This document shows, piece after piece, positions 1-10,148 of a stretch of DNA of 64,000 nucleotides (positions within the stretch are counted from its first letter, which is position 1; the number at the start of each line of letters is the position of its first letter). The translations under genes and the position numbers were made by a program. Source of the stretch: Streptomyces sp. CT34 (lineage in GTDB: Bacteria; Actinomycetota; Actinomycetes; Streptomycetales; Streptomycetaceae); NCBI RefSeq assembly GCF_000805335.1, contig NZ_KN708638.1, forward strand, positions 6,919,616 to 6,983,615, written 5' to 3'. Below the pieces are notes generated by a model that did no database searches, was not told the DNA's origin, and saw only the letters and a list, made by a program, of their open reading frames with translations.

Positions 1-180
1 GAACGTGTCCCGCAAGTGCTCCGGAAACGGCGAAAGCGCCCGCGGCCTGCGCGACCCCACCTATCCCTCACCCATAAACGGACCTTATGTCCCGCACGGA
101 TACGCAGGTGAAAGGCACTCCGAAACCTTGGTATTGTTGTCCCTGTCGCCGCGGGCAACGCCCCGCGAAGAACACACCTG

Positions 181-265
181 GTCCGGGTGGCGGAATGGCA
201 GACGCGCTAGCTTGAGGTGCTAGTGCCCTTTATCGGGCGTGGGGGTTCAAGTCCCCCCTCGGACA
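181..265 (+). tRNA. tRNA-Leu (anticodon GAG)
   Basis: The acceptor arms pair over seven positions with one G-T wobble, the anticodon stem CTAGC/GCTAG encloses the loop TTGAGGT (anticodon GAG), there is a long class II variable arm, and the T arm is GGGGGTTCAAGTCCCCC. No CCA is encoded. It is the only intact tRNA in the window. No second copy of its 3' end was seen further along, so nothing shows that it serves as an integration site. Confidence 0.97.
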
Positions 266-309
266 CACCTTCTGTATACGGTGCCCGCTTCGCGGGCAGG
301 CGTAACTGG

Positions 310-352
310 CACCCGCCTCGGGCTCCCGCCCGGGAGCGGGTGTTTGTTGTTT
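310..352 (+). terminator. Intrinsic terminator of the tRNA-Leu transcript
   Basis: The arms CACCCGC (310-316) and GCGGGTG (336-342) enclose further GC-rich inner pairing, followed by the T-rich run TTTGTTGTTT. A smaller hairpin, TGCCCGC/GCGGGCA, lies just upstream at 282-298. Together they form a typical rho-independent stop after the tRNA. Confidence 0.75.
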
Positions 353-401
353 CAGGTCTCTCTTGCTCTTCTCCCTTCAGGGTCTGCAGAGGTTGCCACG
401 G

Positions 402-1762
402 TCAGCCGAGAGTTACCTTGATCCTTTCTCCTTGCGGGGCGTCGGTAGTGAGAGTCTTTGCTTCTGGGTGATAGGTCAGGGTGGTGCCGTTAGCTCGGAG
501 GTGTTTGACGGCATCGGCTTCGGTCGGCAGCTCGTCGCGGCCAGGTTCGGGGAGTTCTCCGTCGGTGGTGAGCCGGATGAGCAGGGCCGGCAGGTGCGGC
601 AGGATGTGGTCCTCGCGGACATACGCATTCGCCGGCCGGCCGGGGACGGTCCGTCTGGCACTGGAGTGGCCGTGTCGACAGCGATACGCGGCGCGACGGG
701 CCCAGCAGGACTCCATTCGACGGTCACACGCTGCGCAGCGCAACAGGCCAGCCAGCATATAGATGTGTTCCGGGGCTGTCGTCCTGGCCGCTCGGATGTG
801 TTGCGCTGCGATGAAGTTAGCTTCGCTGACCAGCGCCGGGTGCGCGGGTTTGGTGGAGATGATCCAGTCCTCAGGGGCGTTCCAGCGCATCACGTCTCGG
901 TGTCCCAGGCTGGTGTTGTGTGGATCGAGCAGTTCGTGGTCGGTGCGTTGCGGTTCCATACCTGTCGACCGGTGTAGCGCGGATTTTGCAGGATCGCGCG
1001 TACGGAGGTGAGGGACCACTGCTCGCCGGCGACGTGCCGATTGCGTTCCGGGTCGGCTGCTGCTGGGCAGGGGATGTCTGCGTCGTTGAGGGCCCGGGTG
1101 ATGCGGGCGACGCTGTGCCGGGCCAGTCGTTGGGTGAAGATCCACCTGACGATCCGACCGTACTCGGGGTCGATGTCCAGGCGGTGGAGCCGGACCCCGC
1201 GGCGGGCAAAGGAGCGGTGGGGGTGCGGGCCGGCGTCCACCAGCCGGTAGCCGTACGGCGGCCGTCCGCCCAGATAGCGGCCCTGGTCGCGGGCCTGCAC
1301 GGTCATCGCGCTGCGTACCCGGATCCGGGCGCGAGCGATCTCCCGCTTGGACAGGATCCCCAGGAGGATCATCAGTTCCTCTTGGCCGACGAGGTCGGTG
1401 TCGATGGCGCCGCCCAGCTCCGGTACCCACAGCGCTACGCCGTAGTGCTCGAAGAGCGGCGCCATCGTCGCGAACTGGTTGCCGTAGAAGGCCCGCTCAC
1501 AGGAGCCGATGACGATCGCATCGAAATCCCGTTCGGGATCAGCCATGGCGATGAGCAAAGCGGCCGCTTCAGGGCGGCGTGACCATGGCAGCACTCTGCT
1601 GTGGCCGACGTCAAAGAACTCCGCTACCACTCGGCCGTATCCGGAGGTGACCGCCTGTGCTTGCAGCAGCTGCCAGGACCGCGAAGTAGCGGGATCCTGG
1701 TGGTCCTCGGTGGAGCCCCGGCCGTAGAACGCGAACCGCAGCCCCGGGGGCGTCTGGACCAT
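402..1762 (-). pseudogene. Large serine recombinase, frameshifted
   Basis: The N-terminal half reads in one frame from an ATG at 1762. It carries the resolvase-type catalytic region YGRGSTEDHQDP near residue 10 and then the recombinase-domain motif GGRPPYGYRL. Near position 950 the reading must shift by one base to continue, at VWNR/QRTDHELLDP, into the zinc-ribbon segment (LRCAACDRRMES) and the C-terminus. A single lost base explains the break. The protein is clearly related to the open recombinase at 15191-17287, with the same motifs in the same order. Serine integrases of this type insert and excise elements without needing tRNA sites. This copy should make only a truncated product unless there is ribosomal slippage or a sequencing error. 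Confidence 0.88.
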
Positions 1763-2300
1763 GGCCGTGGATCGTGGCTGGCCATGCTCGTGCGCCCAAC
1801 CCGCCAGCAGGCTGTGCGCAAGCGTGGTGTTGGGGGTGGAACCAGAGGGTGAAGCGTTCAACGGCATGCGTGCCACCTCCCTTCGGCTGCACCACTTCGT
1901 GCACGCTTGCGCGACCGTCCGTAACAGTCCGCCTGCACCACTGCTCCCTCTGTGGGGCTGGATACTCTGCGCGACTGAGGTGAGGGGCGCCAGCGTCCGC
2001 TTGAGCGTTCTTTCAGCTATGGGCGGGATACCCAGCGGGTGAGGGAATGTCACCAGCGCACAGGCGCACGAGACGAGCGCATGGAGACCGCCACCGCCTT
2101 CTGGACCCGCGTACAGGCGTTCTTCATCACCTGTGGCATCACCGTCGAACAACGGGGTCCGACCGCGCCCCCAGGAGCAATGCTCAAGACCTGTGGATCG
2201 ACCCGGGGAAGACGTACCTTCCCGGGTGATTGATCGATAGGTCACCGAGCAAGACCGGTGTTCGCAGCACCGGCCGGGAAGGCACTCCGTTCTCAGCGCA
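1763..2300 (+). other. Intergenic stretch with a possible transposase scrap
   Basis: No intact gene is seen. Around 2080-2165 the + strand reads ATAFWTRVQAFFITCGITVEQ-like residues (about 20), reminiscent of an IS481-type transposase segment. The frame then degenerates. This is a weak resemblance, noted as a possible insertion-sequence scar only. Confidence 0.3.
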
Positions 2301-3545
2301 GTGAACGACGACGGCACCACCGCCAACGGCTCCTCCCTGATCGACGAGATCGTCCGGGAAGGCGCCAGAAGGATGCTGGCCGCCGCGCTGGAAGTCGAAG
2401 ACAACGCCTATATAGCCGAGTTGGCTGACCAGCGTGACGAGAACGGCCGACGGCTCGTGGTCCGCAATGGGCACCACCAGCCTCGCAAGGTCACCACCGC
2501 GGCTGGAGCGGTCGAGGTGAAGGCCCCGCGGGTGAACGACAAGCGCACCGTTGCCGAGACCGGCGAGCGCAAGCGGTTCTCCTCCGCGATCCTGCCGCCG
2601 TGGTGCCGCAAGTCCCCGAAGATCAGCGAGGTGCTGCCCCTGCTGTATCTGCACGGCCTGTCGTCGGGCGACTTCGTGCCCGCGCTGGAGCAGTTCCTCG
2701 GCTCCACGGCCGGTCTGTCGGCGGCGACCGTCACCCGGCTCACCCAGCAGTGGCAGGCCGACCACGCCGCGTTCGGCGAGCGCGATCTGTCGGGCAGCGA
2801 CTACGTCTACGTCTGGGCCGACGGCATCCACCTGCGCATACGCCTGCGGGAAGCGAAGTCGTGCGTCCTGGTGCTGATGGGGGTGCGCGCGGACGGCACC
2901 AAAGAGCTGATCGCCATGGCCGACGGCTACCGCGAATCGGCGGACTCCTGGGCCGACTTGTTGCGGGACTGCCAACGGCGGGGCATGCGTGCTCCCGTCC
3001 TCGCGGTCGGTGACGGTGCCCTGGGCTTCTGGAAGGCCCTGGCCGAAGTGTTCCCCGACGCCCGCCATCAGAGGTGCTGGGTTCACAAGATCGCCAACAT
3101 CGCGAACGCCCTGCCGAAATCCGCACGGCCCGGCGCGAAAAAGGCCTTGCAGGAGATCTACAACGCCGAGGACCGCGACCACGCGCTCAAGGCCGTCGCG
3201 GCGTTCGAGAAGGCATACGGCGTGAAGTTCCCCAAGGCCGTCAAGAAGATCACCGACGACGTGGACGAGCTGCTGGCGTTCTACGACTTCCCTGCCGAGC
3301 ACTGGATCCACCTGCGGACCACGAATCCGATCGAGTCGACCTTCGCCACCGTCCGGCTGCGCACCAAGGTCACCCGCGGGGCCGGCAGCGCGGCTGCCGC
3401 CCTGGCCATGGTCTTCAAGCTCGTCGAGTCCGCCCAGGCTCGATGGCGGGCCGTGAACGCGCCTCACCTCGTCGCCCTCGTCCGCGCCGGAGCTCGCTTC
3501 GAACGCGGCCACCTACTCGAACGCCCCGAGCCCCTCGTGGCATGA
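2301..3545 (+). CDS. IS256-family (Mutator-type) transposase
   Basis: This 414-residue protein has the layout of IS256-family DDE transposases. It has an N-terminal ER(G)RRLVVRNGHH-like region (about residues 40-70) and DDE acidic residues in VWADGIHL (about 173), AVGDGALGFW (about 235) and NPIESTFATVR (about 345). It also has the family signature HQRCWVHKIANI near residue 257. The length matches the family (about 400-420), and GTG at 2301 is the start that keeps the full N-terminus. A perfect bidirectional hairpin follows the gene. Terminal inverted repeats and target duplications could not be identified by eye, so the element's outer limits are not given. Confidence 0.93.
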   Translation: MNDDGTTANGSSLIDEIVREGARRMLAAALEVEDNAYIAELADQRDENGRRLVVRNGHHQPRKVTTAAGAVEVKAPRVNDKRTVAETGERKRFSSAILPPWCRKSPKISEVLPLLYLHGLSSGDFVPALEQFLGSTAGLSAATVTRLTQQWQADHAAFGERDLSGSDYVYVWADGIHLRIRLREAKSCVLVLMGVRADGTKELIAMADGYRESADSWADLLRDCQRRGMRAPVLAVGDGALGFWKALAEVFPDARHQRCWVHKIANIANALPKSARPGAKKALQEIYNAEDRDHALKAVAAFEKAYGVKFPKAVKKITDDVDELLAFYDFPAEHWIHLRTTNPIESTFATVRLRTKVTRGAGSAAAALAMVFKLVESAQARWRAVNAPHLVALVRAGARFERGHLLERPEPLVA

Positions 3546-3562
3546 CCGCAAATTTCGCAGGA

Positions 3563-3614
3563 CCGGCACCGCCCCACCCCGGTCTGTGGTCGGACCGGGG
3601 TGGGGCGGTGCCGG
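3563..3614. terminator. Perfect 22-bp hairpin between the transposase and a convergent gene
   Basis: Positions 3563-3584 are the exact reverse complement of 3593-3614, with an 8-base loop and no U tract. It sits between a rightward transposase gene and a leftward VOC gene, so it would terminate transcription from both sides. Confidence 0.85.
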
Positions 3615-3658
3615 CGTCGACTGACGACCAGCCATCGAAACGCGTCGAAGCGGCGCAG

Positions 3659-4012
3659 TCAGCGTTGCCAGAGGCCGACTCGGTTGCCATCAGGATCGTG
3701 AAACACGGCCATCTTCCCAAGTCCGGGGATCTCCCAAGGGGGAACCGCACAGCTGCCACCGAGCTGCTTGGCCCGCTCGAGGGCTGCTTCGAGGTCGGCC
3801 ACCGGGAAGTACATCACGAGACCTACGGGGTGGGGACTGTCCTCCGTTGCCTGACCGATACCGCCGGCAACTCCCTCCGAGGTCACCGTCAAGCCGTAGT
3901 TCATCGACTCATCGACTTTGACCTCCCAGCCGAAGAGCTCTCCGTAGAACTCGCGGGACTTCGCGGCGTCCGTGGCAGTGACGTCGAACCATGCGGGCGG
4001 CTTACTCAGCAT
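3659..4012 (-). CDS. VOC (glyoxalase/bleomycin-resistance fold) family protein
   Basis: This small protein of about 117 residues shows the VOC betaalphabeta signature: WFDVTATDAAKSREFYGELFGW at the start (shown here in two parts, WFDVTATDAAK and REFYGELFGW) and VFHDPDGNRVGLWQR at the end. Single-domain VOC proteins bind a metal or a small ligand; the substrate cannot be told from sequence. The start at 4012 is preceded by GGGAGG on the minus strand, which is why it was preferred over a start 36 bases upstream. The gene is monocistronic and converges on the IS256 transposase. Confidence 0.85.
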   Translation of the reverse strand: MLSKPPAWFDVTATDAAKSREFYGELFGWEVKVDESMNYGLTVTSEGVAGGIGQATEDSPHPVGLVMYFPVADLEAALERAKQLGGSCAVPPWEIPGLGKMAVFHDPDGNRVGLWQR

Positions 4013-4136
4013 TGTCCTCCCAATGCGGTGGTACGTGTGAGCTTTCACTACTTGGACTGCCGAACGAGCCGAATCTCATCGGTGCCCTCGGTGAGATGAC
4101 TCTCATCCACTTGCCGTGCAGCACAAAGGACGGATG

Positions 4137-4271
4137 CAGCAGGTACAGACGATCAACCAAACCACAGGTATTGATAATTGCTCCGCCCCCCAGCGCGCCA
4201 TGTGCCGCATGATCAAGGAAGCCAACAGCCTCGGCCTCACCGTCCGCTTCGACCCCATCGAGGCAGCATAA
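4137..4271 (+). pseudogene. 3' tail of an unidentified gene
   Basis: A short open stretch ends in RAMCRMIKEANSLGLTVRF then DPIEAA and stop. It reads like a genuine protein C-terminus with no start or upstream body, so it is probably the end of a gene removed by rearrangement. The family is not recognised. Confidence 0.35.
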
Positions 4272-4476
4272 ACACCCCACAGCCCCCGCCCCGATGACCA
4301 GGGCTCATGCTCTATTTTCGGACCAGTCCCGCCATAGACGATGGATGGCCGTGGGCTGGTCTGTCCGCTGATCTGAGGCGTCGACTCTGCCGCGCCCGGT
4401 GGTGCGCAGGGGTCTGAGGTGAGCCTTTGGCTCTTCTATTCTGTTGAGAACGCAGCCATGACGAGACGGGGGAGCG

Positions 4477-5268
4477 ATGCGTTACTTGCGGTATGTATCA
4501 GAACACAAGGTCCGAGCAGTGCTCCCCGGAGCAGTCGACCCAGTGGTGCCCCGGCTCAACGGCTCAGTGACGGTTTTGCCGGGTGTGAAGGTGGAGGTAG
4601 CGCACCCAGGCCCGGGGGAAGACGGCGATCCTGGCTTGCTCTCGGAACGGGAGCTGGAACGGGCGATCGGCCGCCTGGAACGGTATGACGACATCCTGGA
4701 CCTGAAAGAGCCCGAGCTGCGTCGGAACTGGTGGATACGGTTCGACCTCGACATGAGCGAGCGGACAATGCATGAGGACAGCAGCCTGCTCCCCGACGAT
4801 GTCGCAATGTTCGCTGGGACTGATCCAAGGCCCGGCGGCCGGTATGGGAGGGAGACCAACCTCCTGCTGTGCGGGTCGATCCGCCACCTCCGTGCGACCG
4901 CTGCCTCGGGCGGCCGTATGGGCTCCGACACGGGCTGGTTCCACGAGGTCATCCTGGAGCTGACTCGCCGTGAGGAAGAGGGGGTGTGCGTCATTCCAGA
5001 GTTCCTGGAACACCTCGTTCCCACACGGTGCGCTAATGCCATGGAGTCCGCCCCCTACTCCGTGTTCAGGATTCTCGATCGCGAGTATCCGCCGCACACT
5101 CGTGGTCGCCTGCGGGGGCTCGCCAGCGTTCTGATGGATATCGACTTCCGGGAGGGGCGCTCACGTCTCGTCGTGGCGACGCCCCTCTACGTAGAGGCGG
5201 TGCCTCGGCGTCCTCCGTCCAAGCGTTGGTGGAAGAGGAAGCTCCCCGCTGACCGGGTACACGACTGA
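4477..5268 (+). CDS. SAVMC3_10250-like (DUF7019) family protein
   Basis: This 263-residue soluble protein begins MRYLRYVSEHKVRAVLPG and resembles the actinobacterial SAVMC3_10250/DUF7019 group. That group shares the N-terminal YVSxxKVxxL pattern and a central region reporting on GSIRHLRAT-like residues. No membrane segment or signal peptide is visible. The C-terminus is basic (KRWWKRKL). The function of the family is unknown. The gene stands between an unidentified gene remnant and a convergent membrane-anchored protein gene only five bases away, so the two probably share a terminator. Confidence 0.6.
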   Translation: MRYLRYVSEHKVRAVLPGAVDPVVPRLNGSVTVLPGVKVEVAHPGPGEDGDPGLLSERELERAIGRLERYDDILDLKEPELRRNWWIRFDLDMSERTMHEDSSLLPDDVAMFAGTDPRPGGRYGRETNLLLCGSIRHLRATAASGGRMGSDTGWFHEVILELTRREEEGVCVIPEFLEHLVPTRCANAMESAPYSVFRILDREYPPHTRGRLRGLASVLMDIDFREGRSRLVVATPLYVEAVPRRPPSKRWWKRKLPADRVHD

Positions 5269-5272
5269 TGCG

Positions 5273-5953
5273 TCACTCCCTGTCGAGCCGGCCGGCTTCG
5301 AGGAGTTCCTGACGCGCCTGGTCGCGAACGTCAGCGAGTACCCCGTGGAGCTTATCCTTCTGGGCGTAGAACTCCCGTCCGACGTCTTGGGCAAGTTGGT
5401 TGTTCTCGCTGGAAAGCCGCAGGGCGGCCCTCCCATCCCTGACAAAGGTCGCTGACGTGCCACGGAACTTGTCCAGTAGATCGCGTACTTCGCGACTCCA
5501 ATAGATTTCGGCCCAAGCGATATCGACAGGGATGCGCAAGGTCTCCCACGGCCACTGGTCCAGCAGTAGCTCTGACCTCGCGGCCTCGTCCTCCTTCGAG
5601 GTCACCGTGCCGGCCCACACCTCGTCAATCGTCCGGGAGAGCTCCCTCAACCAGCGCGCGAGAACGTTGTACGCCTCGGTCATCCGTGCTTGCGCGCGCT
5701 CAGCATGCTCGGCCCTGTACTTAAGCGCTTGCTGCTGCTCTGCCAGCCGCAGCTGAGCGGTGATGGTGCGCTCCAGCACCGTGACATCCCGCTCGGACTG
5801 CTGACTTGCTCCGGTGTACCCGAGCCATGTGCCCACGGCGAGCAGGAAGAACGTGCCGACGGCACTCCAGATCTGTGAGCTTGTAGATAACATCGGATCA
5901 GGATGCCGGGCACAGGGAGGCTTGGGCAATGCGGCTGATCGCGCGATGGACAC
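5273..5953 (-). CDS. Hypothetical membrane-anchored coiled-coil protein
   Basis: One hydrophobic segment near the N-terminus (IWSAVGTFFLLAVGTWLGY) is followed by a long charged helical region rich in Gln, Glu, Arg and Ala, with a predicted coiled coil around TVLERTITAQLRLAEQQQALK. This is a typical single-pass protein with a cytoplasmic helical body. The start is uncertain: GTG at 5953 or ATG at 5893 (MLSTSSQ...), neither with a convincing ribosome-binding site. The later start would put the membrane segment at the very N-terminus. No family is recognised. Confidence 0.55.
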   Translation of the reverse strand: MSIARSAALPKPPCARHPDPMLSTSSQIWSAVGTFFLLAVGTWLGYTGASQQSERDVTVLERTITAQLRLAEQQQALKYRAEHAERAQARMTEAYNVLARWLRELSRTIDEVWAGTVTSKEDEAARSELLLDQWPWETLRIPVDIAWAEIYWSREVRDLLDKFRGTSATFVRDGRAALRLSSENNQLAQDVGREFYAQKDKLHGVLADVRDQARQELLEAGRLDRE

Positions 5954-6165
5954 CAGCCGACATCGGATGAGAGCAGGACGCGGCGCCGCAGTATTCTGAG
6001 GCCGGTGCGCCCACGCTTCAGTGGTGCCTGCCCGTGTACGCGCAGGCCGCGCTTAACGGTGGTGCACCGTAGGCAAATTACATGGCGCTGGGTCAACACC
6101 CAAGGCGAGCCAGAACCACTTTTTTGGGTTCGCGGACCGTGAGGCGGAACGCCTCGGATTCCTTA

Positions 6166-7043
6166 CTGATCAATTCAGAATGAGTTTGTGTTGGGGGCTT
6201 GGCAGTTCGGGTGGGTGACGGCAGTCTTCTGCGGGTGTCCGACGATCTTGTGCCTGATGACCTGTGGGAATGTGTCGCGCCGTTGCTTCCTCCTCGGCCT
6301 CCGCGGCGCCGTCGATATCCGGGCCGGCTGCCAGCGGTTGATCGTGCTGCCGTGCGAGGCATCATTTACGTGCTGTGCAAGGGCGTGAGCTGGGCGGATG
6401 TCCCTGCGGAGAGGGTCGGTTGCAGCGGGGTGACCGCTTGGCGGCGGCTTCGGGACTGGACCGAGGCCGGTGTCTGGCCTCGTCTTCACGAGGTCCTTCT
6501 GGCGGAGTTGCGGGCGGCCGGTCTGCTGGACATGGATGACGCGGCAGTGGACGGCTCGCACGTCAGGGCTCTCAAAGGGGGCTCACACCGGACCTTCGCC
6601 GGTCGACCGCGCGCGTCCGGGCAGCAAGCACCACCTGATCACCGGCACGGAACACCGCTGCCGATCTCGCTGACCGGCGGAAACCGTCATGACGTCACCC
6701 AGCTGATGCCACTGCTGGACGCGATACCCCGCATTCGCGGAGTCCGGGGTCGTCCGCGTCACCGGCCGGGCCGGCTCTTCGCCGACCGCGGCTACGACTA
6801 CGACAAGTACCGGCGCCTTCTCCGGGCCCGCGGCATCACACCGAAGATCGCCCGCAAAGGTACACCCCACAGCTCCGGACCGGGAAAGACCCGCTGGGTC
6901 GTCGCATGCACCTTCGCCTGGCTCCACCAGCTCAAACGCCTGCGGATCTGCAAAGAGATACGCCCGACCTCCACCTCGGCCTGCTCCAACTCCTGCAACA
7001 TCACCTGCTTGTGGAGACTCCGACCTCATTCTGACAAGATCAG
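6166..7043 (+). mobile_element. IS5-family insertion sequence, degenerate copy
   Basis: The ends CTGATCAATTCAGAATGAG and CTCATTCTGACAAGATCAG are imperfect inverted repeats, nearly the same as those of the element at 10149-11035. The flanks are TTA on the left and TAA on the right, so a clean target duplication is not preserved. It is 878 bp against 887 bp for the other copy because of small internal deletions. Confidence 0.85.
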
Positions 7044-7131
7044 TAAGCAGTTACCGGTATTCGCAGTCCCTCATGCCATGGTCACTGCGGGCGCTTCAGC
7101 TGTTAAGCCTGACGTTCAGTTTGCGCCATAA
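6199..7131 (+). pseudogene. IS5-family transposase, degenerate
   Basis: The first part (VPDDLWECVAPLLPPRPP, then DDAAVDGSHVRALKGG) matches the orfA product of the 10.1-kb copy, and the second (ISLTGGNRHDVTQLMPL, FADRGYDYDKYRRL) matches its orfB product. Here the two run together because the G run is five rather than six and four bases are missing near 6650. That leaves a scrambled stretch of about 35 residues where the DDE region should continue. The C-terminus is also altered (TSTSACSNSCNI) and runs past the inverted repeat into flanking DNA. The product is unlikely to be active. Confidence 0.8.
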
Positions 7132-7455
7132 CCGGTCATCGTTCATCGGGGTCCCAAGCTGCCGTTCGCCCACCCGCGGTGCCACGCATGAGGGTAGGTG
7201 CGGTAGGTGGGTCCCCGCGATCAGGGGTCCTCCGACGGCGTCTCCGTATCGCCTCCCACCTGTGTACAGGCACCTGGCGGGAGCCCTGCGAAGCGTGCTC
7301 CCGTCAAGACCGGTCGGCACGTCCACGGCCAGCCCGTTCGGCGACGTGCACGGCGCCGAAGCGGTGAAGCGGATCCGGTCATCCTGCCCGGAGCCCGTTG
7401 TTGTGCCCCTGACGGACCCTCATCCTGGAACGTTCGTCAGCGGCTGAGAAGGAGA
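7044..7455 (+). other. Intergenic region upstream of the helicase-nuclease operon
   Basis: No supported gene. The frame of the helicase is open back to 7207, but codon use and the ribosome-binding site argue that translation begins at 7456. The region presumably holds the operon promoter, which could not be assigned by eye. Confidence 0.4.
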
Positions 7456-10145
7456 ATGGTGAACGTTCCGCGACGCCATGCGAGTGATCCCGACGTCATC
7501 GGGCAGACAGCAGGGCTGGTCAACTTCCTGCGCGACATGGTCCACAGCAGCCACCAGCGACAGCGTGACGACCGCAGTCGTGAACGCCTGTGGCTGGCCC
7601 GACTGCCGGAGCCCATCCGCAGGCCGGCACCGCGCGATGACGGCGTACTGATGACACTCGACCACGTGCCGCAGAGCGCGCCGCCCGACCTGCCCGCCTC
7701 GCTCGACGGCTGGGTGGAGCCGACGCGCTGCCTGGACCCAGACGGGGGTGATCCGCCTCTTGCGGAGGAGGGTCCGGGGCGCGAGCTGGTGCGCGTCGCG
7801 GATGAGAGGGAGCGGCTGGAGGAGGAAGGCACGCTGCGTCGTGAAGATGCGGGTGACGTGCTGCGGGCCTATGGCACCTGGCTGGACCGCTGGCGCAGGT
7901 GGGCGGAGCGGGAGCGCGCGGAACGACCGCTCCGGGAACTCTACGACCGGGTCTACACGTGGCACCAGAAGCTGACCCAGGAGGACGACCAGACGGAACT
8001 CATCCTCGGGGTAGGGCTGTTGACCTGGACTAGCCCGAACGAGGACACGGTGCACCGCCATCTGTTTACCCACCGGGTGGAGACGTCGGTGGACCGCCGC
8101 ACGGCAAGGCTGACGGTGCGGCTATCGCCGGAGAGCGCCCTACGTCTCGAAGACCAGGACTTCCTGGACAGCGACGACGGATGGGTACGCGAGCGCGGGG
8201 CCGCTCTCTCGGAAGAGATCACCGCTCGGGGGATGGATCCGCTGAAGCCCGAGGCGCTGGAGCAGCTGGCTCAATGGCAGGAGCGGGCGACCACGCGTCC
8301 CATGGGTTTCAGCGCGACGTGGGAGCCACCCCGCGCACCTGAGCCAGCGGCGCGTCTCACATACGCGCCCGCCCTGGTCATGCGCCCCCGCAACCTCAAC
8401 TCTCTGCTGCGGTTCTACGACCAGATCGCGGAAGCGGTGGCCTCGGAGGGCCGTGCACCGCTCGGCCTGGCCCAAATGGCCATGACGATCGAGGCCGACG
8501 ACCGATCCGCGTGGAACGGGGGTCAGAGGGCGCCGCTCTTCGGTGACGATCCCCTCTTCCCGGGCAAGACGAACGCACAACAGCGCAGCGTGCTGGGGCG
8601 CCTGGAGCACGACACCGGCGTGGTGGTCCAGGGGCCACCCGGCACAGGCAAGACTCACACGATCGCCAACCTTGTCTCCGCGCTGCTCGCACAGGGCCAG
8701 CGGGTGCTCGTCACCAGCGCCCGCGACCAGGCGCTGACCGTACTACGGGACAAACTTCCGTCCCCAGTGAGGGACTTGTGTGTCCTGCTGCTCAGCTCCA
8801 CTCGCCACGACGGCGCGGGCGAACTGGAACGCACCATCAATGCACTCACCGACCAGGTGGCCGCCAGCGACCGCGACGAACTACGCGCCGAGATTCGCCG
8901 CCTCACCGGCGAACGGGACGAGGTGCGGGGACGGATCGAGACGCTCACGGAGCAGGTGATCTCGCTCCGAGAGGCCGAGTACCGGCATCGGAGCGTGGCA
9001 CCGGGATACGAGGGAACACTCGCCGAGATCGTGGAGCGGGTCCACGCCGGTGCCGAGGAGTTCGCATGGATCAGCCCTCTCCCGGACACCGCCGAGGACG
9101 CCCCTCCGTTGGCCTCCGAGCAAGCCCAGGAACTCCTCCTACTGCTGCGTGACGGCGCGGGTGAGCCACGCGCGGGCGGCGCCCTGCCTGTCCCTGACGA
9201 GCTTCCTTCGCCCAAGCACGTCGCGGACGTCTTCGCGGCGAGCCGCCTCAGCGACGAGGGTCTGTCCGCGGAGGCCGTCGAGATCCGGAACGTACTCGCC
9301 CATCTCGACGCGTCCGTGACCGCCGAACTAGCCTCGCTGCTTGATGCCTGCGAGACGGCCCTTCATTACCTCGGGGTGCCTGCCGACGCCACGCGCTGGG
9401 ATCCGGATTCCTGGATCACCCGGGCGCTGACTGGCCGGCTCTCCCGATCCGACCTCGGACTGTGGCAACGCTTGGCAGCCGTCACCGACGACATCCGCGA
9501 GGTCGCGCGGGACGTGGACGCGCTGGGTCTGCGCCTGGTGACCGTGCCCGAGGGCCTGACGGCCCAGAAGGCCGGCCAGTTGGCGACGGCCGGCACCGCG
9601 CTCCGAGCCCACCTGGCCAAAGGCAAGACCTTGCGCCCCTGGATTCCGAGCAAGGCACAGAAGAACGCCCGGGAATTGCTGGCCTCCTGCACCGTCAACG
9701 GCCGTGCGCCGCAGACGGCCGAGGACCTGGACGCCGTACTGGCGCACCTCAGGGCCCACTCCGCCCTCGCCGGCGCGGCCACGCGCTGGCAACAGGTAGA
9801 TGCCGCGGTCCCCCCGGGAGACGTGGAGGTACGGCTGGCCGAACTGACCGCACGGGCCGCGCGCCTCGAGTACGTACAGGCATTCGGCTCAGCCCGGGAA
9901 CGTATCGACGAGCTTCTCGTACGTCACGGTTTACGCCTGAAGATCACCTCCCGCCGGACGTGGCAGGACTTCAACACCGGCGTCGCCGCGCTCCACGGCC
10001 GACAATTCGCCGACGAGGCGGTCGCGCAATTGGCCGCGTGGGACGAGCTCCTTCGCGCCCCCGTCAGTGGCACACAACCGTCCATGGAGGCCATGGCACT
10101 CGTACAGGCCCTTCGCGACCAGGACGTGGACACGTATGCCGAGGC

Positions 10146-10148
10146 TAA
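10146..10148. repeat. Target-site duplication TAA (partner at 11036-11038)
   Basis: TAA directly precedes the left end of the IS and directly follows its right end. Joining 10148 to 11039 gives GCT AAG GAG GCT, i.e. a continuous Ala-Lys-Glu-Ala in the helicase frame, so this is the exact empty-site sequence. Confidence 0.92.

Noticed and set aside
402..1430. A separate gene from the second part of the recombinase frame
   Set aside because: The residues continue the recombinase domain and zinc ribbon without a start signal; it is the frameshifted tail.
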